This document shows, piece after piece, positions 29,903-38,693 of a DNA stretch of 64,000 bases. Within the stretch, counting starts at the first letter, position 1. Each line of letters starts with the position of its first letter. Origin of the DNA: an uncultured Pelagibacteraceae bacterium. GTDB lineage: Bacteria; Pseudomonadota; Alphaproteobacteria; Pelagibacterales; Pelagibacteraceae. The translations under genes were made by a program, and so were the position numbers. The notes below the pieces were generated by a model. That model was not told where the DNA came from. It saw only the letters and a list, made by a program, of their open reading frames with translations, and searched no databases. Location of the stretch: positions 1 through 64,000 of the forward strand of contig CACPID010000003.1 in NCBI GenBank assembly GCA_902633965.1, given 5' to 3'.

Positions 29903-31171
29903 ATGAAAAAACTAATATCGTCAATTATAGCGATTGTATTTGCACTAAACTTAAGTGCTTACGCTGAGGAAAAATTAACTATTGAAAAACAATTAGTTGG
30001 AATTGTTGGAGCTATTTCAGGAACAGTTAAAACCGAAACTAGAGAGTTAAAAGCAGGCGATAAAATTTATTTAAATGAAACAATATATGCGGGAGTTGGC
30101 GCTGGTACTCAAATATTACTTTTAGATCAATCTACTTTTACGATTGGTGAAGATTCAGAAGTAGTAATGGATACGTTTGTGTTTGATCCAGAGACAAATG
30201 ATGGAAAAATAGTAGCAAGCGTTAAACAAGGAAGTTTAAAAGTTATTTCTGGACTAATAAGTAAAAAAAATCCAGACAGTTTAACCGTTGAAGTTCCAGA
30301 GGGAACATTAGGCTCAAGAGGAACTGAGTTCCAAACAATAGTTTCAAGAGGAAAAACAGATACTTTATTAATAGGTCCAGGAAAAAATAATACTTTAGGA
30401 ATGAGACCTGGAGCAGTTCTGGTTGGTAATAAGTTTGGTCAAACTTTATTGAATAATCCATATAGCATTACTTCAATGACAAAAAATAAAGCACCAGGAC
30501 AAGCTAAAAAAATTACAAAAAATCAATTAAAGAAATTTAATAAAAAAATGAAAGCTTTGAGAGTTGCGAAGCTTTCTAAAGATGACAAAAAAGTTCAAAG
30601 AAAAGCAATCAAAAAAGAATTAAGAAAAGAGCTTAAGTCATTAGGTTTTGAAAAAGAAGAAATCAAAACTATCATTAAGCAAAATATTCAAAAAGATAAA
30701 GAGAAGAAAGTAAAAATTAAAGCTGAAAGAGCAGAGAAGAAAAAAGCTAAGAAAAAAGCCAAAGCAGAAAATAAAAAAGGTAAAAAGAAAAAGGCTAAAA
30801 AAGGAGATAAGAAAAAAGGTAAAAAGAAAAAAGCTAAAAAAGGAGATAAGAAAAAAACTAAAAAAGCTAAAAAAGCAGATAAGAAAAAAGCAAAACCTAA
30901 AGCTAAGAAAAAAGAAAAAGCTAAAGCAAAACCTAAGAAAAAAGCAAAAGCAAAATCTAAACCAAAAGCTAAGAAAAAAGCAAAACCAAAAGCTAAGAAA
31001 AAAGCAAAACCAAAAGCTAAGAAAAAAGCAAAAGCAAAACCAAAGAAAAAGAAAAAAGCTAAACCAAAGCCTAAAAAGAAAAAGAAAATAGCTAAAAAGA
31101 AAAGAGTAGTTAAAAAGAAAAAAGCAGCTAAGAAGAAAAAAGCTAAGAAGAAAAGAAGAAAAAAGAAGTAA
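29903..31171 (+). CDS. FecR-domain secreted protein with long Lys/Ala/Pro-rich C-terminal tail
   Basis: FecR-like (VGAISGTVKTETRELKAGDKIYLNETIYAGVGAGTQILLLDQSTFTIGEDSEV..VEVPEGTLGSRGTEF); C-terminal KKAKPKAKKK repeats. Confidence 0.85.
   Translation: MKKLISSIIAIVFALNLSAYAEEKLTIEKQLVGIVGAISGTVKTETRELKAGDKIYLNETIYAGVGAGTQILLLDQSTFTIGEDSEVVMDTFVFDPETNDGKIVASVKQGSLKVISGLISKKNPDSLTVEVPEGTLGSRGTEFQTIVSRGKTDTLLIGPGKNNTLGMRPGAVLVGNKFGQTLLNNPYSITSMTKNKAPGQAKKITKNQLKKFNKKMKALRVAKLSKDDKKVQRKAIKKELRKELKSLGFEKEEIKTIIKQNIQKDKEKKVKIKAERAEKKKAKKKAKAENKKGKKKKAKKGDKKKGKKKKAKKGDKKKTKKAKKADKKKAKPKAKKKEKAKAKPKKKAKAKSKPKAKKKAKPKAKKKAKPKAKKKAKAKPKKKKKAKPKPKKKKKIAKKKRVVKKKKAAKKKKAKKKRRKKK
30700..31168 (+). repeat. 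Purine-rich low-complexity tract encoding K/A/P repeats (AAKKKAKPKAKKK-like)
   Basis: Repeated units such as aaaccaaaagctaagaaaaaagc; nearly all A/G on + strand. Confidence 0.85.
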
Positions 31172-31231
31172 TTAGATCTCTTCTTAACTAAGTTTTATTT
31201 ACTTTATATAAATTCAATATAAGCTCAAGTT

Positions 31232-33310
31232 GTGAAAGCGTTTCTTCAAAAAAATACAAACTATTTTATTTTTTTTGCAATACTTTTACTACTAATTTCA
31301 CTTAAGATTATTAATCCACCATTTATAAAATCAGTTTCATACTTAAGTTTTGATTTGTACCAGAAAGTATTTGTAAAAAAAAAAGATAGCAATGTAGTAA
31401 TAATTGATATTGACGAAAAAAGTCTTGGAAAATTTGGACAGTTTCCTTGGAACAGGACAGTTTTTGCAAAAATACTAGATCAATTAAATACATCAGATCC
31501 AAAGGCAATTGGTTTCGATATATTTTTTACAGAGAAAGATAAACAATCACCTGAGGAAATAATAAAATCTTATGGTCTAATACCATCTGATGTTGCTGAA
31601 CTTCAAAATTTGAAAAGTCCAGATGATCTTTTTGCTGAAAAATTAAAAGAGTCTAAATCTATTATTGCAGTGTTAGGAAGCAATGTGCCATCACATACAA
31701 ATTATGACAGAAAAGCTAAAGCTAGATTTTTATCAAAAGGTGGAGATCCATTTGAATTCACATACTCCTATCCTTTCTCAATTGGATCACTAGAAGTATT
31801 GGAAAATAATGTAAAAGGTTTAGGCTCAATATCTTTTTTAGATCAATTAGATGGTATCATTAGATCTTTGCCACTTATTGTTCAATTGAATAAAAAATTA
31901 TACCCAACAATCGGACTAGAAATGGTCCGGGTGGGCGAAAAACAAAAAAATATTTATGTTGAATTAAATGAGGTTGGAATAAATAGAATTAGTGCAAGAC
32001 CTCACAAAATTGACTCTGATCCAAATGGAATAATTTGGATTAAATATAAAAAATCTCAAAAGAAGCAATATATTTCTGCGAGTGATGTTTATGAGGGAAA
32101 CTTTGATAAATCATTTTTTCAGAACAAATATGTGCTGATAGGTGCATCTGCACAAGGACTTTTTGATTTAGTAAAAACACCTTTGGGAATAACTATTCCA
32201 GGAGTAGAAGTTCACGCTAATGTTATTGAAAATATTTTAGATAAATCTTATTTAGTTAGAAACCCAAACACCTATATTTTTGAATTATTGTTTTCTATAA
32301 TTGTTGCTCTCGTTACTTTTATATTATCTCAAAAAATAAAACCAAGATACAGTTTATCAATTTTTTTTGGAAATATTTTAGCTATTATAATTATCGGATT
32401 TTCAGTTTATAAATTTAAATCCCAACTAGTTGATATAAGTTACCCACTATTCATTGTCACTGTAACATTTTTAACTGGATTATATTTTAGATTTATTGAA
32501 GAAAATAAACTTGCTTTAGAAAACTTACAAAAAGAAGCTAAACTTTTAAAAGAAAGAGAATTAGCTGCAGGTGTTCAAAAAAGTTTATTTCCAGATATAT
32601 CTAAATTTGAAAATTTTATTTTTGCTAGAAATGTACCTGCAAGAGATGTTTCGGGGGATTATTTTGATGTTGTAAGATCTACACCTGAAGAATATTTTTT
32701 TACATTAGCGGATGTATCTGGAAAAGGAATTAAAGCTGGTATGTACATGGCAAAAGCATCGTCAATTTTTAGAACCCTTACTAATCTCAAATATCCAATC
32801 GAAAAAGTTGTTTTTGGAGTAAACAATGAATTAGTTGAAGCTAAATTCAAAGGAATGTTTGTTACTGCTGTTTTTGGAAAATTAAATATTAAAACTGGTG
32901 AAATGGTTTTTATTAACGCTGGTCATGAAAGTATCTTAACTTTTGATCAAAATAAAAATTATGAGTACATAAAATCTGAAATGCCACCAATCGGAATTGT
33001 AAAATATTTTTCAGAGTCTATGGTCAAATCAAACACAATAAATATGAAAGATAAGACTTTTGTAGTTTACACAGATGGAGTTACAGAAGGATATCTTCAA
33101 AATGGAGAGGAATTAGGAAGTGAAGGAGTACAGAATATTATAAATAATATTTCAGAAGTAACTCCAAAAGCTATAGTTGAATCTATTGAAAAAAAATTAA
33201 ATTGGGGTGCGGAAAAATTAAGAGACGATATTACATGTATGGCAATAAATATAAAAAATACAGAATTAATCAAAAAAACTCCCCATAAAGAGACAGAAAA
33301 AAATAAATGA
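31232..33310 (+). CDS. CHASE2-domain SpoIIE/RsbU-type PP2C phosphatase (GTG start)
   Basis: CHASE2 (VVIIDIDEKSLGKFGQFPWNRTVFAKIL..AIGFDIFFTEKD..FFQNKYVLIGASAQGLFDLVKTPLG..PGVEVHANVIENIL), TM segments, PP2C (ADVSGKGIKAGMYMAKASSIFRTL..VVYTDGVTEG..RDDITCMAI). Confidence 0.93.
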   Translation: MKAFLQKNTNYFIFFAILLLLISLKIINPPFIKSVSYLSFDLYQKVFVKKKDSNVVIIDIDEKSLGKFGQFPWNRTVFAKILDQLNTSDPKAIGFDIFFTEKDKQSPEEIIKSYGLIPSDVAELQNLKSPDDLFAEKLKESKSIIAVLGSNVPSHTNYDRKAKARFLSKGGDPFEFTYSYPFSIGSLEVLENNVKGLGSISFLDQLDGIIRSLPLIVQLNKKLYPTIGLEMVRVGEKQKNIYVELNEVGINRISARPHKIDSDPNGIIWIKYKKSQKKQYISASDVYEGNFDKSFFQNKYVLIGASAQGLFDLVKTPLGITIPGVEVHANVIENILDKSYLVRNPNTYIFELLFSIIVALVTFILSQKIKPRYSLSIFFGNILAIIIIGFSVYKFKSQLVDISYPLFIVTVTFLTGLYFRFIEENKLALENLQKEAKLLKERELAAGVQKSLFPDISKFENFIFARNVPARDVSGDYFDVVRSTPEEYFFTLADVSGKGIKAGMYMAKASSIFRTLTNLKYPIEKVVFGVNNELVEAKFKGMFVTAVFGKLNIKTGEMVFINAGHESILTFDQNKNYEYIKSEMPPIGIVKYFSESMVKSNTINMKDKTFVVYTDGVTEGYLQNGEELGSEGVQNIINNISEVTPKAIVESIEKKLNWGAEKLRDDITCMAINIKNTELIKKTPHKETEKNK

Positions 33311-33348
33311 TTATTTACTAGAATTAATATAATACAATATTTTATATT

Positions 33349-34236
33349 ATGAAAAAAACCTTAATAATTTTAATTTCTCTAATTTTATTTTCACCATTAA
33401 ATGCAGAGAGCGGCACACAAAAAGTTTTAGATAACGTTTATAGCAAAGGTTCAGAGACTGTAGAAAAATTCATATTTAATTTATTACCAGATGGCCCTGG
33501 TGATACAGAAGTATCAATACAAGTTAAGCAAGATAATAAACCAACTGGATCAATTATGTTTGTCAGACCCTTTTCAATTGAAGATGATAGTGTTTTATTT
33601 TACCAAGCTCAGTTTAATAATTCCTATATATCTGGCAAAAATAGAAAATCTATTAATTATGGATTGGGAAAAAGGATCTTATCCGATGATAAAAGTTATT
33701 TTATGGGTCTGAACAGTTTCTTTGACTTAGATCATAAATACAATAAAAGATTAAGTCTTGGTGCAGAGTTATATGCATCAAATTTTGAGTTGAATGGAAA
33801 TTATTATTTTGGTTTTGGTGGTGGTAATCATGTAAGAGACAATACCGAAAGAGTGTTAGATGGTAGAGAGCTAAATATTAAAGGCCAAGTGCCCTATACA
33901 CCTTGGGCTAATATAGCCTATAATAATTATAAATGGCTCTCAGAAAAAAATTCTGATGACTCATCAGGAGATAAATTTAAAGGGGAATTTTATGTAACAA
34001 ATAATTTCACTTTTGAATTTGGGCTTGATGATAATAATATCAATAAAGATCAGTATTTTGTAAAATTAATTTATTTACCTTATAGCAAAGAAAGGCCAAC
34101 TATGGCTGATGGACACTCAAGTAAAGCTTTTTTAAACTCAGATGTAAGAGAAAAAATGTTACAGAGAGTTGAGAGAAGTAATTTATTAGTTCTTGAATTA
34201 GAGTCATCCGGTGTAGTTGTTGTCAATGGAAACTAA
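33349..34236 (+). CDS. Inverse-autotransporter-like outer-membrane beta-barrel protein
   Basis: Signal peptide; NYGLGKRILSDDKSYFMGLNSFFDLDHKYNKRLSLGAELYASNFELNGNYYFGF..LDGRELNIKGQVPYTPWANIAYNNYKW resembles intimin/invasin-type beta domain. Confidence 0.65.
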   Translation: MKKTLIILISLILFSPLNAESGTQKVLDNVYSKGSETVEKFIFNLLPDGPGDTEVSIQVKQDNKPTGSIMFVRPFSIEDDSVLFYQAQFNNSYISGKNRKSINYGLGKRILSDDKSYFMGLNSFFDLDHKYNKRLSLGAELYASNFELNGNYYFGFGGGNHVRDNTERVLDGRELNIKGQVPYTPWANIAYNNYKWLSEKNSDDSSGDKFKGEFYVTNNFTFEFGLDDNNINKDQYFVKLIYLPYSKERPTMADGHSSKAFLNSDVREKMLQRVERSNLLVLELESSGVVVVNGN

Positions 34237-34237
34237 T

Positions 34238-34942
34238 ATGAAAAAAATATTTTTATTTTTATTTATTATTTTTTTTACAACAAAAGTTTATTCAGCAAAT
34301 CCTGCAACTGGTGATGCTACTGAGTATATTGTTGAACTTCAAAAAGTTGAATTATGTGAAGACAGCGCATGTTCAACGAGCACAACAGTCGGTGATACAT
34401 CAGCATCTTTTAATATAGCTTCAAGCGCTGCAGGAACCGAAGTAGGAAAATTTGCTAAAACAACTGGTTTGCCTTTGGGCACAACTTTTACACATTTAAG
34501 GGCTACGGTTAGCAGAACTTTTACTATTACAGGATCGGTTACTACAGATAATGGTGATTGCATGACTGATGGTGGTACTGACGCTAGCGCAACTCAGCTT
34601 TTAGTTGGTAAACTCACCGGATCAGCAGTTTCAACATCAATGTTTTTGCCGAATACAGGTAGTTATGGTGCTACAGATGGTACAAGAGATGGTGATGTTG
34701 GTTCATCAAATATTGACATGGATTACTCATCACCACAATATGCAATATCAATGACAGTTTCAGGATCTACAGCAGTTATGATTTACAAATTGGCAAATCC
34801 TTATACAGTAAAATTTAAGTCACCTTTAATAAAGGTTAAATTCAAAACAAAAGATGCAATTGGCGCCTTTAGACTTGATGCGGCAACTGATGTTTGTTCT
34901 ATGTACCCAGAGGAACCTTTAGTCAGTATCGATATCCAGTAA
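34238..34942 (+). CDS. Secreted hypothetical protein
   Basis: Signal peptide MKKIFLFLFIIFFTTKVYSA; Ser/Thr/Gly-rich. Confidence 0.7.
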   Translation: MKKIFLFLFIIFFTTKVYSANPATGDATEYIVELQKVELCEDSACSTSTTVGDTSASFNIASSAAGTEVGKFAKTTGLPLGTTFTHLRATVSRTFTITGSVTTDNGDCMTDGGTDASATQLLVGKLTGSAVSTSMFLPNTGSYGATDGTRDGDVGSSNIDMDYSSPQYAISMTVSGSTAVMIYKLANPYTVKFKSPLIKVKFKTKDAIGAFRLDAATDVCSMYPEEPLVSIDIQ

Positions 34943-34946
34943 AAAT

Positions 34947-35201
34947 CTAATTTATTAATTCTTGTAATTTGTTTTGTTTTTCAAGCTCTCTAAGCTCTTG
35001 ATATCCTCCCACATGATATTCATCTACAAATATTTGTGGCACGGTTCTTTTGCCGTTGGCTTTTTTAATCATTTCCTCCATCAAACCTTCTTTTGATGAA
35101 ATATCAATTTCTGTAAAAGTGGCATTGTTCCTTGCAAGTAATCTTTTTGCTGCATCACAGAAATTACACATAGGACCTGTGTACATAATTATTTTTTTCA
35201 T
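34947..35201 (-). CDS. grxC: Glutaredoxin 3
   Basis: YTGPMCNFCDAAKRLL..TVPQIFVDEYHVGGYQEL. Confidence 0.93.
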   Translation of the reverse strand: MKKIIMYTGPMCNFCDAAKRLLARNNATFTEIDISSKEGLMEEMIKKANGKRTVPQIFVDEYHVGGYQELRELEKQNKLQELIN

Positions 35202-35204
35202 TAA

Positions 35205-35498
35205 TTATATATAATCATTTTTTTTTATTTTTCTTCTTATTTCTTTTCTTGAAATCTCAAACTTTTTTCTATGTTTAATACTTTGATTTTTTGCTCTTTT
35301 TCTCCAAAGGCGAAATGAGGATGGCTTTAAGGTTTTCCTCATTATCTTAATAACTTCATTTTCTGTTTTCCCTGTCTTTTTTTTAATATCCTCAAAAGTG
35401 ATACGATCGGCCCAAGCTGCCCATATAACCCAATCTGGACTGGTGCGATTTGGCTCTGGATTTTTAACCTTTGTTTGGGGTCTGTGACTTTTTTTCAT
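35205..35498 (-). CDS. DUF2805/TIGR03643-type conserved protein
   Basis: PDWVIWAAWADRITFEDIKKKTGKTENEVIKIMRKTLKPSSFRLWRKR. Confidence 0.82.
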   Translation of the reverse strand: MKKSHRPQTKVKNPEPNRTSPDWVIWAAWADRITFEDIKKKTGKTENEVIKIMRKTLKPSSFRLWRKRAKNQSIKHRKKFEISRKEIRRKIKKNDYI

Positions 35499-35564
35499 AT
35501 AAAAATTACATAATTCAAATAAATCATTGATGCTTTTTTTTCAACATATGTTATATTGATAAAA

Positions 35565-35611
35565 GATAGTCCTATCTAGCCATCTTTAGCTCCCGGTTTT
35601 TTAGGACTATC
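35565..35611 (+). promoter_or_regulatory. Perfect 10-bp stem-loop in leader of LysE-type gene; would sequester AGGA Shine-Dalgarno
   Basis: GATAGTCCTA (35565-35574), 27-nt loop, TAGGACTATC (35602-35611), ATG at 35618. Confidence 0.6.
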
Positions 35612-35617
35612 ACCCAA

Positions 35618-36232
35618 ATGCTACCTCTCGAATTTTTCCTTTTTTTACAAATTATTTTATTTTTATTTATAACACCAGGCACTCCTAGAATAGTAATAAT
35701 ATCTAATTCAATAAATTATGGGGTAAAAAATTGCATATGGACTGCTTTGGGAGATATTACTGCTAATATAATTCAAGCAACTTTAGTAATTTTTTTTATT
35801 GGTTCGTTTTTTTCTGATTATCCAATATTTTTGATAATCTTAAAATGGGCTGGGATTATGTACTTATGTTACTTAGCTTATGATTTATATAATTCGAGTT
35901 TAAATAAATTGAATTCAAAATCTATTATAAAAAGAAGTATATTGTCGTTTTTTAATGACGGTTTTATAATTGCTGGCACAAGTCCAAAAGCTTGGATGTT
36001 TTTTCCATTTATTTTTCCACAATTTATTGATTTCGATAGCAATTATCTAATTCAATTTATTATATTAATGTCAACTTACGTTTTTTTAGATTTCTTGTCA
36101 TTGATGGCATATGCTATACTTGCTGATAGACTGGTAGGTTGGATTAAAGCGAATCCACAAAAAATAAATAGAATATCGGCATGTGCTTTACTTTTAATTG
36201 CAATATTCATAGTTTTTTTAGAAAAAAACTAA
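35618..36232 (+). CDS. LysE/RhtB-family transporter
   Basis: FITPGTPRIVIISNSINYGVKNCIWTALGDITANIIQA; multi-TM. Confidence 0.78.
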   Translation: MLPLEFFLFLQIILFLFITPGTPRIVIISNSINYGVKNCIWTALGDITANIIQATLVIFFIGSFFSDYPIFLIILKWAGIMYLCYLAYDLYNSSLNKLNSKSIIKRSILSFFNDGFIIAGTSPKAWMFFPFIFPQFIDFDSNYLIQFIILMSTYVFLDFLSLMAYAILADRLVGWIKANPQKINRISACALLLIAIFIVFLEKN

Positions 36233-36380
36233 ATAAGTGATATAAATGCAACATAAAAAACTATAATTAACGCGGTTTTTCCAAATTCAACTAATTGTTT
36301 AAAAATGAATATATGTACTAATCATGGAAAATTTGTTATTAGGACCATGTTATATAACAACAATTACTTATAAGGTTAAT

Positions 36381-37037
36381 ATGAAAAAATTAATTATTGC
36401 AATACTAGGTTTTACTCTAGTCTGTTTTTCATCTAATGCATTCGAAAGAAAATTCGGTTTTTCTGCTTCGATGGCAATGTTAGACACTACAGTAACAGAT
36501 GATATTGATAGTAATGGATCAATTGATACGACTAAAGATATATCTAATGACGTTATTATTCCCTCGTTGTTTGTAGAATTTGCTACAGATTTGCCAAACG
36601 GCGGTAAAGCTTCATTTGGAGTTGACTATATTCCAATGAGTGCTGAGCTTGAAAGCCGATCAGTAACTCAAAATGAGGATGGAGGAACAAATGGCACTAA
36701 CAGTGGTACTCTTGATGCGAGCAACCATGTTACAGCTTACGTAACTCTTGGTGGCGATGTTGCTGGTAATCATGTTTTCGCACTAGCTGGTATGATGTAT
36801 GCAGAAGGTGAATACGATCTTAAATCTGTTTCATCAACAAATAGAACAGGCGATGTAATTATCCAAGGTACTAAATTAGGTATTGGAATTGAAAGAGATA
36901 TGGCAGAAGGTTTTATGAGAGTAGTTCTATCTGATAACGACTATGACCCAGTTTCTGCAACAACTTCTAATGCTACACAAGTAACAGCTGATATTGACAG
37001 TACTAACTTGACAGTATCATTTGGAAGATCATTCTAA
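36381..37037 (+). CDS. Outer-membrane opacity/porin-like beta-barrel protein
   Basis: Signal peptide MKKLIIAILGFTLVCFSSNAF; C-terminal LTVSFGRSF; the 36324 ATG is probably not the start. Confidence 0.7.
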   Translation: MKKLIIAILGFTLVCFSSNAFERKFGFSASMAMLDTTVTDDIDSNGSIDTTKDISNDVIIPSLFVEFATDLPNGGKASFGVDYIPMSAELESRSVTQNEDGGTNGTNSGTLDASNHVTAYVTLGGDVAGNHVFALAGMMYAEGEYDLKSVSSTNRTGDVIIQGTKLGIGIERDMAEGFMRVVLSDNDYDPVSATTSNATQVTADIDSTNLTVSFGRSF

Positions 37038-37060
37038 ATTATCTTTAAAAAAGAATTAAA

Positions 37061-37089
37061 AAAAGCCCTCCTGCGAGGGCTTTTTTTTT
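37061..37089 (+). terminator. Rho-independent terminator
   Basis: GCCCTC-CTGC-GAGGGC followed by T9. Confidence 0.93.
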
Positions 37090-37127
37090 GAGTGATTTAT
37101 TTTGTTAACTCTTATAAACATATTCTG

Positions 37128-37895
37128 ATGAAGCTTGGATTTATAGGAACTGGTCAAATTTCCAAAGCAGTTATTTTGGGTATATTAAAATCAAAAATAA
37201 AGTATTCTAAAATTTACATTTCCAAAAGAAGCCTTAAAATTTCAAAGTTATTAAGCAAAAAGAGTAAAAAAATTGTAATTTATGACGATAATCAAAAAAT
37301 TTTAAACGCAAGTGATTGGATTTTTTTGGCTTTAACACCAACAGTTGGAAATAAGATCATAAAAGATTTAGATTTTAAAAAAACACATTTGATTATTAGT
37401 TTTATTTCAACAACTAAAATGAGAGATTTAAAAAGATTAGTTAAAGTAAAAGCCAAAATAGTCAGAGCTATACCCTTACCACCCATATCACTCAAAAAAG
37501 GTCCAGTACCAATTTTTCCACCAAATAAAAAGGTTAAAGATTTTTTTAATAAAATAGGAAATACAATTGAAATAAGTAACGAAAATTTATCATTAAATTT
37601 TTGGACTACATCTTCTATGATGGCGCCTTTTTATGAAATTTTAAAACAACTATCATCGTGGTTGGTTCAAAAAGGAATTAAAAAAAAAGATGCTCAAAAT
37701 TATATAACTTCCTTATTTTTAGCACTTGCAGAAGACGCTTATAAAAAATCTAATGATTTAAAAAAATTAGTAAATGATTCACAAACACCAAAAGGATTAA
37801 ATGAACAATCTCTCAAAGAATTAAAAAAGATGGGTTTTTATAACTCACTACATAAAACTTCAGAGGTTATTTTAAAAAGATTAAATAAAAAATAG
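37128..37895 (+). CDS. proC: Pyrroline-5-carboxylate reductase family protein
   Basis: MKLGFIGTGQISKAVILGIL..IVRAIPLPPISLKKGPVPIF. Confidence 0.82.
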   Translation: MKLGFIGTGQISKAVILGILKSKIKYSKIYISKRSLKISKLLSKKSKKIVIYDDNQKILNASDWIFLALTPTVGNKIIKDLDFKKTHLIISFISTTKMRDLKRLVKVKAKIVRAIPLPPISLKKGPVPIFPPNKKVKDFFNKIGNTIEISNENLSLNFWTTSSMMAPFYEILKQLSSWLVQKGIKKKDAQNYITSLFLALAEDAYKKSNDLKKLVNDSQTPKGLNEQSLKELKKMGFYNSLHKTSEVILKRLNKK

Positions 37896-37898
37896 AGA

Positions 37899-38693
37899 AT
37901 GAGTGAAACAGAAATATTACATGTTGAAAATGTTTCAAAATACTTTGGTGGTTTAGCTGCTGTAAATAACTGCTCTCTAAGAATTAAAAAGGGATCTATA
38001 ACAGGAATAATTGGACCAAATGGATCAGGAAAGACTACTTTATTTAACCTAATAGCTGGAAATATTAAATCTACAAAAGGAAGTGTTATATTCAATAATG
38101 AAAATATAACAAATATTCCATCTTATCAGCTTTTTTCAAAAGGACTTTTAAGAACATTTCAGATTGCTCACGAGTTTACAAATTTAACAGTCTTAGAAAA
38201 TTTAATGATGGTACCAAGCAATCAATCAGGAGAAAATCTTATTACAGCATTAATTAATCCTAAGTTAGTTGAAAAAGAGGAGGTAGAATTAAAAGCAAAA
38301 GCTCTAGATGTTATTGAGTTTTTAAACTTAAAACATCTGTCAAACGAACTTGCTGGGAATTTGTCAGGAGGACAGAAAAAACTTCTTGAACTTGGTAGAA
38401 CTATGATGGTTGATGCAAAACTAGTTTTACTGGATGAGGTTGGAGCCGGAGTAAATAGAACATTGTTAAAAGATTTAGGAACTGCAATTCTTAGGCTAAA
38501 TAAAGAGAAAGGGTATACGTTTTGCATGATAGAGCACGATATAGAATTTATAAGCAGAATGTGTGATCCAGTTATTGTAATGTCAGAAGGATCAGTTTTG
38601 TTTGAGGGTACTTGTGAAGAAGTTAAAAAAAATGAAAAAGTAATTGATAGTTATTTAGGGCGGGCAAATCTGAAAAATAAGGACTCGAATTAA
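37899..38693 (+). CDS. livG: Branched-chain amino-acid ABC transporter ATP-binding protein LivG
   Basis: GPNGSGKTTLFNLIAG, LSGGQKKLLELGR, FCMIEHDIEFI. Confidence 0.92.
   Translation: MSETEILHVENVSKYFGGLAAVNNCSLRIKKGSITGIIGPNGSGKTTLFNLIAGNIKSTKGSVIFNNENITNIPSYQLFSKGLLRTFQIAHEFTNLTVLENLMMVPSNQSGENLITALINPKLVEKEEVELKAKALDVIEFLNLKHLSNELAGNLSGGQKKLLELGRTMMVDAKLVLLDEVGAGVNRTLLKDLGTAILRLNKEKGYTFCMIEHDIEFISRMCDPVIVMSEGSVLFEGTCEEVKKNEKVIDSYLGRANLKNKDSN

Noticed and set aside
30700-31168. Lys-rich tract as a frameshifted/non-coding tandem repeat
   Set aside because: Frame remains open with consistent K/A/P codons and follows an intact FecR domain, so it is treated as coding.
38222-38527. 101-aa minus-strand ORF antisense to livG
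   Set aside because: Lies within the conserved ATPase region; Ser/Phe-rich shadow translation.
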